Source of the DNA: Niabella ginsenosidivorans
Lineage (GTDB): Bacteria > Bacteroidota > Bacteroidia > Chitinophagales > Chitinophagaceae
DNA length: 64,000 nt
Assembly: GCF_001654455.1 (NCBI RefSeq)
Contig: NZ_CP015772.1
Span: 4,402,001-4,466,000 of the forward strand
Reading direction: 5' to 3'
The notes beneath the pieces were generated by a model. That model was not told the DNA's origin. It did not search any database and saw nothing but the letters and a program-made list of their open reading frames with translations. Shown in pieces: positions 7,619 through 16,219 of this stretch (its first letter is position 1; the number at the start of each line of letters is the position of its first letter). The position numbers and the translations under genes are program-made.

Positions 7619-10600
7619 TTAAAGGTTCATGTTTAATCCAAAAGTGTAAGTACGTGCATTAGGATACTGGAAGCGTCCGTAAACACTGTTGTTTTCAGGG
7701 TCCAGCCCTCTCCAGGAGGTCCAGGTATATAAATTTTCAGCCTGTACAAACACTTTCACATCCGTAAAGAATTTTGTGGGTGCCAGCAGCTGTTTGGGCA
7801 GCGTGTAGGACAGCACTATATTTCTTAATCTTAAAAAGGAAGCATCCTGAATATCTTTGGATGTAAAATTTCTTGGAATATCAAACCGTTGCAGGATGGC
7901 ATTATCGCCAGGCTTTTTCCAGCGGTCGTACAGCATGCGTACGGATTGGTTGCTGGTTGCATAGCGCTGGTTCTCGTTATAAAAATCTTCATTGTTCCAT
8001 CGCATCACATCATCAACAAACGAAAACAGGCTGCTCAGGCTAATGCCTTTCCAGGAAACCGAAGTGCCAAACCCACCTGTAAACTTTGGATATAAACTGC
8101 CGGATCTGGTAGTGCTTTGCTCTGCTGCATTATAGGTGGTGGTAATGGTCCCGTCAAGATTATAATACCGGGCTTCACCGGTTTGAGGGTTAACGCCTGC
8201 CCATTGCGGGGCATAATAGGTTCCATAAGGATATCCCACTTTAAAGATCCTTGTATCCCCATCTAACAGCTCATCTGCAAGCGGGGTAAGGTGCAGTATT
8301 TTATTTTTATTATAGGCGGCGTTTACAAAAAGGCTCCATACCAGGTCTTTGTTCTTTATCACATCCCCGCTTAACGCAAATTCAATACCCCTGTTCTGCA
8401 TTTTCCCGGTGCTTAACGGCAATGTTGAAAAACCGGAGGTGGCCGACAGGGGCTGATCAAAAAACATATTGAATGTTTTGCGGTTATAAAAATCGGCTGT
8501 TAACCTTATCCGGTTTGATCTTAACAGGGCTATATCAAAACCCGCATTGAACTCATTTACATACTCCCAGTCATAATCAGGATTTCCGGGGTTTAAAGGC
8601 CTGATCCCCGCAACGCCGCCATAAGAAGTAGCAGTAGAGTAAGTTGGGAGGTATTCAAAATCATTGCCGATGGGGCTGGCGGTAATACCGTAGCTGGTAC
8701 GGATCCTTAAATCCTGTATAAGATCCGATTCTTTGAGGAAGGCTTCGTTCTTTACTGCCCAGTTGGCACCAAACGAATAAAAGCCATGCCATTTGTTTTT
8801 GGGCGCTACTCTTGTAGACCCGTCATACCGGTAGCTGCCTGTAAACGTATACCTGTCATTAAACGTATAACGTAAGATGCTCATAAAAGAGGCTAATGCG
8901 CTTTTCGTTTTACCACCGCTTACCACTGGCATAAAATCAGGGTTTCCGTTTGTTACACCTGCCGGCGTTTCAGGCAGACGGCCATCCAGGCCAAAACCGG
9001 TAAATCCAAAGCTGTTATAGTTATTATAGATGTATTCGTAAATACCGGAGGCCTCAATTTCATGCACCTGATTAAAGGTATTTTTATAGGTGATACCGGA
9101 AGTGGACACTAAACTAAAATTCCTCCTGGTGCCTTCATCCAGTCTCCCCTTGCCTCCTACTGTGTTTGAATTGTTTCTTGAACCATAGTAAGAGTCCGGA
9201 TTAATGTAACGTTGATCAGTTGAGTTCCGGTAATCAATACCGGCCCGCGTAAATAATTTTAAGACCGGCAGGAGGTCATAGTTAAGATTGGCGCCTATAA
9301 TCGTTTTCAACTGGTCTGTTTTGTCGGAAGAGTTGAGCAGCCGCTCCAATGCCTGGCTTCCCTCCCGCTGATCGAGTATAAAATAAGAAGACTCATTGCC
9401 GGGGTGCACCAAGGTACCATCCGGCGCGTAAGGGTATTCATAAGGAAGCGCATAATAAACAGCAGACATTGCTGTGCCGGCGCTTGTAGAGCCTTCTCCT
9501 TCCGTAAAGGACGATTTGGAGTAGCCGATGGCCACATTTAAGCCGCCTGATAATTTTTTGTCTTTAAAATCAACATTGCTCCGCAGCGTAAACCGGTCCA
9601 AGCCTGTTCGTTTTGCTATACCCTGCTGACTGTAGTAATTTAAAGAATTATAGAACCGCACCTTTTCATTGCCCCCGCTGAGCCCTACCTGCTGTTCAAT
9701 AAATTTTCCTTTTTGAAAAAAGAAATCCCGCCAGTCTATATTTACTTTTTTCAAACTATCCAGGATATGATCTGCCCTGTCCCTGAAGGCCTGCGTACCG
9801 GAAATATAGTCGGGGTTTTGGGGGGAATAGGTCCAGCCGGGCCCCAGGTTTCTGCCATAGTCTGCTCCTATCTCCTCTTCAAACTGAAGCCGCTGCGCTG
9901 TATTCATCATGGTAAAGCGGGGGCTGGTAAAGTTGGAAAAACCGTATTGGGAATTGTACTGCACGTTTATTTTTCCTGCCTTACCCTTTTTAGTGGTAAT
10001 AACAATTACACCGTTTGAGCCCCTTGATCCATAAAGCGCTTTTGCAGAAGCATCTTTTAATACCGTAACCTTTTCTATATCCTCCGCATTGAGGGTCTGG
10101 AGATAATTACCTTCAATAGGAACACCATCCAGCACATATAAAGGCATTGAAGAACCATTAATACTGCCGATGCCGCGTATCACCACTGCAGCTGACTGAC
10201 CCGGCTGGCCGGAGGAAGATATAACGCTCATGCCCGGTACCCGCCCCTGCAATATCTGATCCAGCGTGAGCGCCGGAACATTATTGATCTTATCAGCTGT
10301 AACAACCGTGGCTGCATTCGTGGAGTTTTGCCTGGAATAACTGGTATAACCTGTAATGACCACATCCTGTAAAGAGGTTGAATCTTTCGTAAGCTTTACC
10401 ATTATTGAGGTATTACCCTGCCGGGCCAGCGTATAACCTGTAATGGTACGCTCCTCATAACCGATATGGGTGAACGTAAACCTGTATTTGCCTTCGGGGT
10501 TAATACCGGAAAATGAAAAGGCTCCGGAACTATCCGTTACTGTGCTGTAAGCATATTTTGTATTGACCGTATTATGGGCTTTTACTGTTACCCCATCCAG

Positions 10601-10726
10601 GGGCTCCCCTTCAGCATTGGTAACCATACCGTTAACAGAAACAAGCGCCTGACTTGTTCCGGCAATGGAAAATAAGCAGCAGCCCAGCATACACAGTAAG
10701 CAGGTTTTAATCAATTTTCTTTTCAT
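7619..10726 (-). CDS. SusC/RagA-family TonB-dependent outer-membrane importer
   Basis: This 1035-residue outer-membrane protein has a signal peptide, a carboxypeptidase-regulatory-like domain at about residues 30-112, a plug domain at about 120-250 (with LQGRVPGMSVISSSGQPGQ and LKDASAKALYGSRGSNGV) and a long C-terminal beta barrel ending in an aromatic/leucine pattern (FGLNMNL). With its SusD partner it imports oligomers powered by TonB. No N-terminal STN signalling domain is visible, which is unusual for a receptor encoded beside an ECF/FecR pair. A candidate ECF promoter lies at 10769-10798, about 43 bases before the ATG. Confidence 0.95.
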   Translation of the reverse strand: MKRKLIKTCLLCMLGCCLFSIAGTSQALVSVNGMVTNAEGEPLDGVTVKAHNTVNTKYAYSTVTDSSGAFSFSGINPEGKYRFTFTHIGYEERTITGYTLARQGNTSIMVKLTKDSTSLQDVVITGYTSYSRQNSTNAATVVTADKINNVPALTLDQILQGRVPGMSVISSSGQPGQSAAVVIRGIGSINGSSMPLYVLDGVPIEGNYLQTLNAEDIEKVTVLKDASAKALYGSRGSNGVIVITTKKGKAGKINVQYNSQYGFSNFTSPRFTMMNTAQRLQFEEEIGADYGRNLGPGWTYSPQNPDYISGTQAFRDRADHILDSLKKVNIDWRDFFFQKGKFIEQQVGLSGGNEKVRFYNSLNYYSQQGIAKRTGLDRFTLRSNVDFKDKKLSGGLNVAIGYSKSSFTEGEGSTSAGTAMSAVYYALPYEYPYAPDGTLVHPGNESSYFILDQREGSQALERLLNSSDKTDQLKTIIGANLNYDLLPVLKLFTRAGIDYRNSTDQRYINPDSYYGSRNNSNTVGGKGRLDEGTRRNFSLVSTSGITYKNTFNQVHEIEASGIYEYIYNNYNSFGFTGFGLDGRLPETPAGVTNGNPDFMPVVSGGKTKSALASFMSILRYTFNDRYTFTGSYRYDGSTRVAPKNKWHGFYSFGANWAVKNEAFLKESDLIQDLRIRTSYGITASPIGNDFEYLPTYSTATSYGGVAGIRPLNPGNPDYDWEYVNEFNAGFDIALLRSNRIRLTADFYNRKTFNMFFDQPLSATSGFSTLPLSTGKMQNRGIEFALSGDVIKNKDLVWSLFVNAAYNKNKILHLTPLADELLDGDTRIFKVGYPYGTYYAPQWAGVNPQTGEARYYNLDGTITTTYNAAEQSTTRSGSLYPKFTGGFGTSVSWKGISLSSLFSFVDDVMRWNNEDFYNENQRYATSNQSVRMLYDRWKKPGDNAILQRFDIPRNFTSKDIQDASFLRLRNIVLSYTLPKQLLAPTKFFTDVKVFVQAENLYTWTSWRGLDPENNSVYGRFQYPNARTYTFGLNMNL

Positions 10727-10768
10727 TAAACAAACATAATTTTAGAAGAATGACATCTTTTCTCATAT

Positions 10769-10798
10769 TATTTATACGCAATCAGCAGGGGCTACCCC
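10769..10798 (-). promoter_or_regulatory. Candidate ECF sigma promoter upstream of susC
   Basis: On the minus strand GGGGTA is followed 16 bases later by TATAAATA, ending 43 bases before the susC ATG. The same arrangement (GGGGTA, 16 bases, CATAAATT) occurs upstream of the sigma-factor gene at 12509-12538. Spacing fits a -35/-10 pair of an ECF promoter. The GGGGTA lies inside a small inverted repeat (AGGGG/CCCCCT). This is inferred from two matching sites only. Confidence 0.45.
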
Positions 10799-10887
10799 CT
10801 ATTCTTCTTTATATTTTTTCAAAAAAATAGATATGCCCTGTTATAAATGAAAGGACTTAACCGGGAAAGGCACTACCGCGGTCATTT

Positions 10888-11925
10888 TTATTTCCGGGAT
10901 ACCTGGTAATCTTTGTCAGAAATTTTTACCAGCTTCAGGTTATTGATCTGGGCAATATTCTGCAGCAATTTCTCTACAGACTCCTGCCGGGAGTAATCTG
11001 CTATTATATGAATCGCTTCCAGATCCTTTGCTGTATAGGTGATGCGTACATCAAAAACGTCTGCAATTTTATCAAAAGCCTCTTTGAGAGGCACGTTTTT
11101 AAAGGAGATGGTTCCTTTTAGTGCTGCCTGTTGCTTCTCCGGCTGCCGCGGCCTGGAAGATTCCTGTTTTGCCGGCTGCAACAGGGATACTGTAAACCTG
11201 TTTTGATTGGTCTTAAATACGATCTGGCGGTTGGGCGTCAAAAAATACTGCGGCGGATTGACCTGATCTTTATTCCATACCACCACTTTTCCTTCATACA
11301 ACCGTACCGTAACCTTTTCTTTTTCTGCTTTTATTTTAAACCGGGTGCCCAGCGCTTTTGTGGCTATATTGCCGGCCCAAACAACAAATGGCCTTGCGGT
11401 ATCTCCGGCCACTTTAAAGTCTGCCTCTCCTTCAATAAAGACCTGCCGTTCTTTTAAGCCGGAATTGTTTATGTATGTAATGCAGCTGTTATTGTAAAGG
11501 ATTATGGCTGTATGATCCGGCAATTGAAGCTGTTCCGGCTTACCGGAACTGTTGGCCTGCTGCATTGTTTGCGGTTCAATGTTAACAACAGCGGCGGAGT
11601 CGATTCCGGTGTTTTGTTTTTTTAAAGAAAACACCAGCCAGCCTGCTATGCCTGCAAGAATTAAGAAAGAAAGGATGCCACCTTTTAGTGCCCGTTTCCT
11701 GGCTGCGCTCTTTTGAAGCCGACTATGTATCCGGGCAAGCAGTTTCCCGGAAGTAGCGCTGTCTATTAACGAACCGCCGGACTGCCCGGCGGGCAGATCA
11801 TCGGGCTGCAGGTAGTTATTTAATGCCTCCCTGTTATTTTCAAAGTAGGATAAAACTTCTTCCTCCTGCTCTTTTGAACACTTTCCGGCAAAGAAATCTG
11901 CAATTATATCGTCAGGGATCTTCAT
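10888..11925 (-). CDS. FecR-family anti-sigma factor
   Basis: This 345-residue inner-membrane regulator sequesters a partner ECF sigma factor and releases it when an outer-membrane receptor signals. The layout is an N-terminal cytoplasmic sigma-binding region (1-80), one membrane helix at about 83-101, a periplasmic FecR domain (about 115-215, with TALGTRFKIKAEKEKVTVRLYEG) and a C-terminal DUF4974/STN-like domain (about 271-342, with FKNVPLKEAFDKIADVF). It starts 13 bases after the sigma-factor stop, so the two are co-expressed. It probably controls the downstream SusCD-cyanophycinase genes. Confidence 0.95.
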   Translation of the reverse strand: MKIPDDIIADFFAGKCSKEQEEEVLSYFENNREALNNYLQPDDLPAGQSGGSLIDSATSGKLLARIHSRLQKSAARKRALKGGILSFLILAGIAGWLVFSLKKQNTGIDSAAVVNIEPQTMQQANSSGKPEQLQLPDHTAIILYNNSCITYINNSGLKERQVFIEGEADFKVAGDTARPFVVWAGNIATKALGTRFKIKAEKEKVTVRLYEGKVVVWNKDQVNPPQYFLTPNRQIVFKTNQNRFTVSLLQPAKQESSRPRQPEKQQAALKGTISFKNVPLKEAFDKIADVFDVRITYTAKDLEAIHIIADYSRQESVEKLLQNIAQINNLKLVKISDKDYQVSRK

Positions 11926-11938
11926 TATTGATATTTGC

Positions 11939-12478
11939 TTATAAGCAAACGGATAAAGCCAGTAGTAATACCATATACCAGTACAGTTTAATATGCTTTA
12001 ATGCATGGGTAATATGGCTTTCTACTGTTTTTATACTGATATTGAGCAGGTTTGAGATCTCTTTGTGCGATAATTCGTCAAAGCGGCTGAGCTCAAAAAC
12101 CTTTTTCCGTACGGGTGGTAACGTGTTAAGCAGTTTTTCAATCCTTGCCCTCGTATCGTTAAAATTTACTTTATTGGCAACATCATGATTTACGGGCTCG
12201 TAAGCCCTGTCTGCCTGAGGCGCCCGGTAAACGGAATTCTTTTTGCTGTATTTTTTCCGCAACTGGTCGATCAGCACTGTTTTGGCAATCTGAAAAACCT
12301 GTGTACGCAGCTCAATATGTTCCGGTATTTTTTTCCGGTTGTTCCAGAATTTTATAAAGGTCAGCTGTACAACTTCCTCAGCAAGGTAACTACAGCCTAC
12401 CTTCTTCTGCACGAAATCATATACTTCAGCATGATATTCATAATAAACAGTATTAAAAATTGCTTCGGGGTTATGCAT
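11939..12478 (-). CDS. ECF-type RNA polymerase sigma-70 factor
   Basis: This 179-residue sigma factor has region 2 near residues 10-80 (YHAEVYDFVQKKVG through FIKFWNNRKKI) and a region 4 helix-turn-helix near 120-170 (LSHKEISNLLNISIKTVESHI). The length and layout match ECF factors encoded with FecR in Bacteroidota nutrient-uptake loci. The FecR gene follows by 13 bases. A promoter-like pair shared with susC lies upstream (12509-12538), suggesting autoregulation. The C-terminal residues are hydrophobic (WYMVLLLALSVCL), a feature seen in some of these factors. Confidence 0.95.
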   Translation of the reverse strand: MHNPEAIFNTVYYEYHAEVYDFVQKKVGCSYLAEEVVQLTFIKFWNNRKKIPEHIELRTQVFQIAKTVLIDQLRKKYSKKNSVYRAPQADRAYEPVNHDVANKVNFNDTRARIEKLLNTLPPVRKKVFELSRFDELSHKEISNLLNISIKTVESHITHALKHIKLYWYMVLLLALSVCL

Positions 12479-12508
12479 CCTTATATTCTGGAATAAAAAT
12501 TAATCACG

Positions 12509-12538
12509 AATTTATGTATTTATATCATATAGTACCCC
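12509..12538 (-). promoter_or_regulatory. Candidate autoregulated ECF promoter upstream of the sigma-factor gene
   Basis: Minus-strand GGGGTA at 12538-12533 is followed after 16 bases by CATAAATT, about 30 bases before the ATG at 12478. It matches the site upstream of susC in sequence and spacing. The -35-like element overlaps the inverted repeat at 12535-12559. Confidence 0.45.
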
Positions 12539-12559
12539 GGAAAACCTTGTTTTCGGGGG
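12535..12559. promoter_or_regulatory. Near-perfect inverted repeat upstream of the sigma-factor gene
   Basis: CCCCGGAAAAC, a three-base CTT spacer, and GTTTTCGGGGG form an 11-bp inverted repeat with one mismatch. It lies 57-81 bases before the sigma-factor ATG and overlaps the putative -35 element. It could be an operator or an attenuating hairpin. It lacks a T-tract in the reading direction, so a simple terminator is less likely. Confidence 0.5.
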
Positions 12560-12837
12560 CAAACACATCTGATAATAACCGGTTATCAAAAATATTATTT
12601 TATACAAAAAGCAATTGAAGCACAACAGACCACCGTACGGGCTGTTGCCTTTTATTCATCCATTCTACTATCTCCTGTGGGACTGCCCTGCGGGCAACCT
12701 GCTGAGGATTCAGAGTATTCAAAAATGAACTTTCATTCATAGTACTGATGCTCACGCTGGCGGATCCACCCTTATAAGAACAGCACCTGCTTTTGTTAAA
12801 GCAGGTACTGTTTTTATAAAGAGAAGGTATTACCGGA
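12560..12837. other. Intergenic region between the lipoprotein gene and the sigma-factor promoter
   Basis: No coding potential is recognised here. Apart from the hairpin at 12780-12811 there are short GC-rich inverted segments near 12690-12705 (GCCCTGCGGGC). Nothing else is supported. Confidence 0.4.
12780..12811 (-). terminator. Hairpin terminator after the lipoprotein gene
   Basis: A 14-bp stem (ACAGCACCTGCTTT paired with AAAGCAGGTACTGT, one wobble pair) encloses a four-base loop, 27 bases beyond the stop of the minus-strand lipoprotein gene. T-rich sequence follows more strongly on the plus strand, so it may act in both directions. Confidence 0.55.
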
Positions 12838-13620
12838 TCAATTTGTTGTTTGTATCTTCAGATGGAACAAGGTAGCAAAGTCTGTAGCGCCAAAGGGAGC
12901 ATTGACATCGTTGCTGGCTTTGGAAAAGGCATCATCATACCAGGGATAATTTTTAGTAAATTTATCCTGTATGCCATGCCGTAAATCTACAACCATATCA
13001 AAATTTTGTCCTGCTTTTACAATATGAAAATAACCGTTTAAGCCTATCTTCTGGTTCGTAAACCTGGTACCTTTATCTCCGTAGAAATAGCTCAGCCCGC
13101 CATGATCGGCAAGTCCGTTAATGTTTGTAAACCCGATGATCTTATCCCCATCGTCATTTGTCTGGTCTACCGGCTTGATGCTGCCGGATGCAACCGGTAC
13201 AAAGAAGAACTGGTGAATATAGGCACCGGCTTCCTCATTATCTTCTTCGGTATATTCGTCATTACTGATCTTGCCGTCTTCATCGCGGAAGTTGATCTGG
13301 AACTGGTAGTCGTGCCCGGCCGACCAGGTAAGCGTAGGCGTCTCTGCCTTCACCGTATCCTTACCGTTAATGGAATAATACTGCCCCAGCGCGTCCACAT
13401 AATAGGTTTGGGAAGCGCCGTCAGCCGTAAACACAGGAAGCGCACCGGTTGTGTCGGTCAAATGACCCGGTGTTACCACCAGTTCCGTAGAGGAGTAAAA
13501 TTCCTGCGGAGCCACCTTTTGCCCTACATCGGAGGGGGTTTTTGAACAGGAATTAAACAGCAGGGCGCCTGCCAGGATTGCCGCGCCGGGTAATAAAATG
13601 TTTCTCTTTTTCATTTTCAT
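12838..13620 (-). CDS. Lipoprotein of unknown function beside a ZnuD-like receptor
   Basis: This 260-residue protein has a lipobox ending FNSC (Cys25), so it is a lipoprotein. The mature part is acidic (for example RDEDGKISNDEYTEEDNEE near 110-130) and contains several His residues (GAYIHQFFF, ADHGGL, DLRHGI, LFHLKI). It has no motif I recognise. It starts 45 bases downstream of a TonB receptor whose gene follows a Fur-family regulator, so it probably shares that receptor's task. Metal handling is an inference from context. It is followed by a terminator-like hairpin. Confidence 0.8.
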   Translation of the reverse strand: MKMKKRNILLPGAAILAGALLFNSCSKTPSDVGQKVAPQEFYSSTELVVTPGHLTDTTGALPVFTADGASQTYYVDALGQYYSINGKDTVKAETPTLTWSAGHDYQFQINFRDEDGKISNDEYTEEDNEEAGAYIHQFFFVPVASGSIKPVDQTNDDGDKIIGFTNINGLADHGGLSYFYGDKGTRFTNQKIGLNGYFHIVKAGQNFDMVVDLRHGIQDKFTKNYPWYDDAFSKASNDVNAPFGATDFATLFHLKIQTTN

Positions 13621-13665
13621 TTGTTTTAGATTACCGTATTATTTATTTTATTTGTTTTCCATTGA

Positions 13666-16089
13666 TCAGAATCTGAAAATGGCATGCAACTGTATGTTCC
13701 TGCCGATCTCATCCGTGTAATATCTCCAGCTGTCCAGGTAGTCGCGGTAAGCTTTGTTGAACAGGTTCTCTACCGCCAGGTCAATGGTCAGTGATCTGCT
13801 TCCGTTGCCCAGCAGGAATTTAGTTCCGGCGTCCAGCCCCCATAAGCCGTAAGGCCCGGGCGGAAGTGAATAATCGCTGTTGGGCTCGTAGCGCGTTTGC
13901 CGCGTTACATACATATAATTCACCTGTAAGAAATTATCTGTCGTTTTTTTGGATGAAGGAATGTTCCATTGCAGGCTGTTGGTATACCTGTCTGCCGGGA
14001 TAGCGGGCAGGTAAGCCTCTTTGGTATGGTCGTAAGCCCGTATCAAAGCTGCTTTTAATTCGTACTGGAACTGTTTGCCATCATTGCCAAAATTGTATTT
14101 GCCGTCAAAATCCAATCCTTTAAAAAAAGCATTCGTTTGCCCGAACCGGAAAATAGGGTAGTAGCCCGTGACCGTTTTTGTAAAGGAGCCGGCCGGGTTC
14201 AGGAAGATATAATTCTGTATATACTGAAAATAGAGATTGGTGTAAAATGAAAACCGGGCGCCTGATTTTGTAAGCGTTGTGATCCATTTATAACCATGCT
14301 CGCTGCTCAGCGTGCTGTCGCCGTATTCATATTTATTGGCGCCCTGGTTCAGCCCATAGGCATACAATTCTTCCGGATTGGGCGTACGCCATGCCAGGCC
14401 CAGGTTAGAGCGCAGGTCCCACAGGTTATTTATCTTCCATAAGCCGCCTGCAATAAAGGAAAAGCTGCCAAAATGCCTGTCTCCTCCATATTCGTGATAA
14501 GCACCCCTGAGCGTAGTATACCCATTATAATTCCCCAACTGTTCAGGCGGTATTATATTCCCCAGACTGTCATAATACTGATACAGGAAACGCCGTGAAG
14601 AAGCGTTAAATTGCTGGTAGTCGTACCTTGCGCCCGCTTCCAGGTCTATCTTATCATTTAAAGTAAGCCGTTCTATACCAAAGACGCCTGCAGAGTTAGC
14701 ACTGTAATTGGGTATAAACGGGTTGGAGAGCGTAATGGTATCGTTATAATTGCTTTGCCCCCTCAGGTTAATGCCTGCCGTGGTATGCCATTTTTCCGCA
14801 AAGGTTTTTTGCCAGGTACCTTCCAGTGTATTGGTATGCAATATCCAGTCATTAATGGGCAGGGTGCTTCTGTCGCCGCGCCGCCGGTCATACTCCTGCC
14901 GGTGGTCAATCTGTAAATTGTAATTGACCTCAAACCGGCTGCCGTCATAGGTATTATAATAAATACCGGCTTTTAATAACCGGTGCAGCACGGTTTGGTA
15001 GGGCGCACTGTATTTATAGGAAAAGCTGCCTTCTTCAAAAGGGCCTGTTGATTGCATGCGGGCCTTCAGATCATCAATGCTCCCAATATCAGACGCGAGC
15101 GAGATACCGAGGCTTGTCTGGAACTGGCTGTAAAACACCTGCCCGCCGAAATGGGTTCCCTGGTACCCCAGCGCACCGGAGAAGTTCTTTTGTTCCGTTC
15201 CGGTATTTTCCAGGAAATAATTTTTTGTACGATAATCACCCAGCTTTACATAAGAGCCCTGAACGCGCCAGGCAAGCCGGGGCGTTTTTTTAAAACTGCT
15301 GTTCAGCATTGCCGAGCCTGAACCACCCCGGCCGTTAGAAACGCCATTTATATTTACTTCCCCGTGCAATGCGGGGTCATTGAAAGGCAATGCTGCGGGA
15401 TCCAACAGTATGACGCCTCCCAATGCTTCTGCCCCGTAGCGCACTGCATCTGCTCCTTTAATTACTGTAATATGCTGCGCAATATTGGGGTCTACTTCCG
15501 GCGCATGTTCTATGCCCCATTGCTGCCCTTCCTGCCGGACGCCATTATTGATGACCAGTACCCGGTTGCCGTACAAGCCACCTACTACGGGCTTTGCAAT
15601 GGTGTTACCTGTTTGCAGCATGTTCACCCCCGGAATCGTTTGCAGCAGGTTGGCAAGGTTGGCGCCGCGCATTTTATCCAGGTCCTGTTCTGTTAATACA
15701 GTGGCGGGGGCAATGGCATTTACACCATTGGTTACTTTATATCCCGTTACGGTTACCTGCTCTAAGGTGCCTTCGCCTGGTGTAAGATAAACCGTATCAG
15801 CCTCAATCGTATTTTTTGGGAAAAAATGAACATCCAGCCTATTGTATCCTATCAATGAAAACCTTGCATGAAAACTTTTTAACGAAGGCAGATGCAGCAC
15901 AATCCTCCCACTGTCATCCGCAGCATATTGCCTGGCATTAACTGTTAGCCCGGTAGACGGCAATGGCAAACCGGATGTCCTGTCTCTTATAATAAGAGAA
16001 AGGGTGTACCCTGTTTGCTGTGCTTTTGCGGGGAAAAGAACGGATAAAAACAGACTGAATAAAAAGAATTTCACCAATACCCTTGCCAT
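13666..16089 (-). CDS. TonB-dependent receptor, ZnuD-like (probable metal uptake)
   Basis: This 807-residue outer-membrane receptor has a signal peptide cut after FPAKA, a carboxypeptidase-regulatory-like domain (about 28-112), a plug domain (about 115-235, with TIPGVNML, NGVRQEGQQWGIEH and VIKGADAVRYGAEALGGV) and a barrel ending in an aromatic residue (IFRF). The plug wording with GIEHAPEVD resembles ZnuD-type zinc receptors rather than SusC, and no susD follows. A Fur-family regulator gene is 130 bases upstream on the same strand, and operator-like repeats occupy the gap. Zinc as the metal is an inference; iron or haem uptake is possible. Confidence 0.88.
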   Translation of the reverse strand: MARVLVKFFLFSLFLSVLFPAKAQQTGYTLSLIIRDRTSGLPLPSTGLTVNARQYAADDSGRIVLHLPSLKSFHARFSLIGYNRLDVHFFPKNTIEADTVYLTPGEGTLEQVTVTGYKVTNGVNAIAPATVLTEQDLDKMRGANLANLLQTIPGVNMLQTGNTIAKPVVGGLYGNRVLVINNGVRQEGQQWGIEHAPEVDPNIAQHITVIKGADAVRYGAEALGGVILLDPAALPFNDPALHGEVNINGVSNGRGGSGSAMLNSSFKKTPRLAWRVQGSYVKLGDYRTKNYFLENTGTEQKNFSGALGYQGTHFGGQVFYSQFQTSLGISLASDIGSIDDLKARMQSTGPFEEGSFSYKYSAPYQTVLHRLLKAGIYYNTYDGSRFEVNYNLQIDHRQEYDRRRGDRSTLPINDWILHTNTLEGTWQKTFAEKWHTTAGINLRGQSNYNDTITLSNPFIPNYSANSAGVFGIERLTLNDKIDLEAGARYDYQQFNASSRRFLYQYYDSLGNIIPPEQLGNYNGYTTLRGAYHEYGGDRHFGSFSFIAGGLWKINNLWDLRSNLGLAWRTPNPEELYAYGLNQGANKYEYGDSTLSSEHGYKWITTLTKSGARFSFYTNLYFQYIQNYIFLNPAGSFTKTVTGYYPIFRFGQTNAFFKGLDFDGKYNFGNDGKQFQYELKAALIRAYDHTKEAYLPAIPADRYTNSLQWNIPSSKKTTDNFLQVNYMYVTRQTRYEPNSDYSLPPGPYGLWGLDAGTKFLLGNGSRSLTIDLAVENLFNKAYRDYLDSWRYYTDEIGRNIQLHAIFRF

Positions 16090-16111
16090 TACAATAATTC
16101 AAATAATAAAA

Positions 16112-16126
16112 TGCAACTACGATGCA
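16112..16126. promoter_or_regulatory. Zur/Fur-type operator candidate before the TonB receptor
   Basis: TGCAAC, TAC, GATGCA is an imperfect 6-3-6 inverted repeat, 22 bases before the receptor ATG. It matches the half-site of the palindrome upstream of the regulator gene (TGCAAC/GTTGCA). Another half-site (TTGCAAC) lies at 16148-16154. Confidence 0.45.
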
Positions 16127-16219
16127 TTTGACAAATGTATACAATAATTGCAACTATGTGTCAAAATTTTTTCTGGTTTTTTAAAGCGGGGAATTGCAGT
16201 AAAAATTTAAAAGAATTGT

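Noticed and set aside
15048-15790. Several plus-strand frames of 80-110 codons antisense to the TonB receptor
   Set aside because: They lie entirely within a strong receptor gene and have low-complexity, unprotein-like translations.
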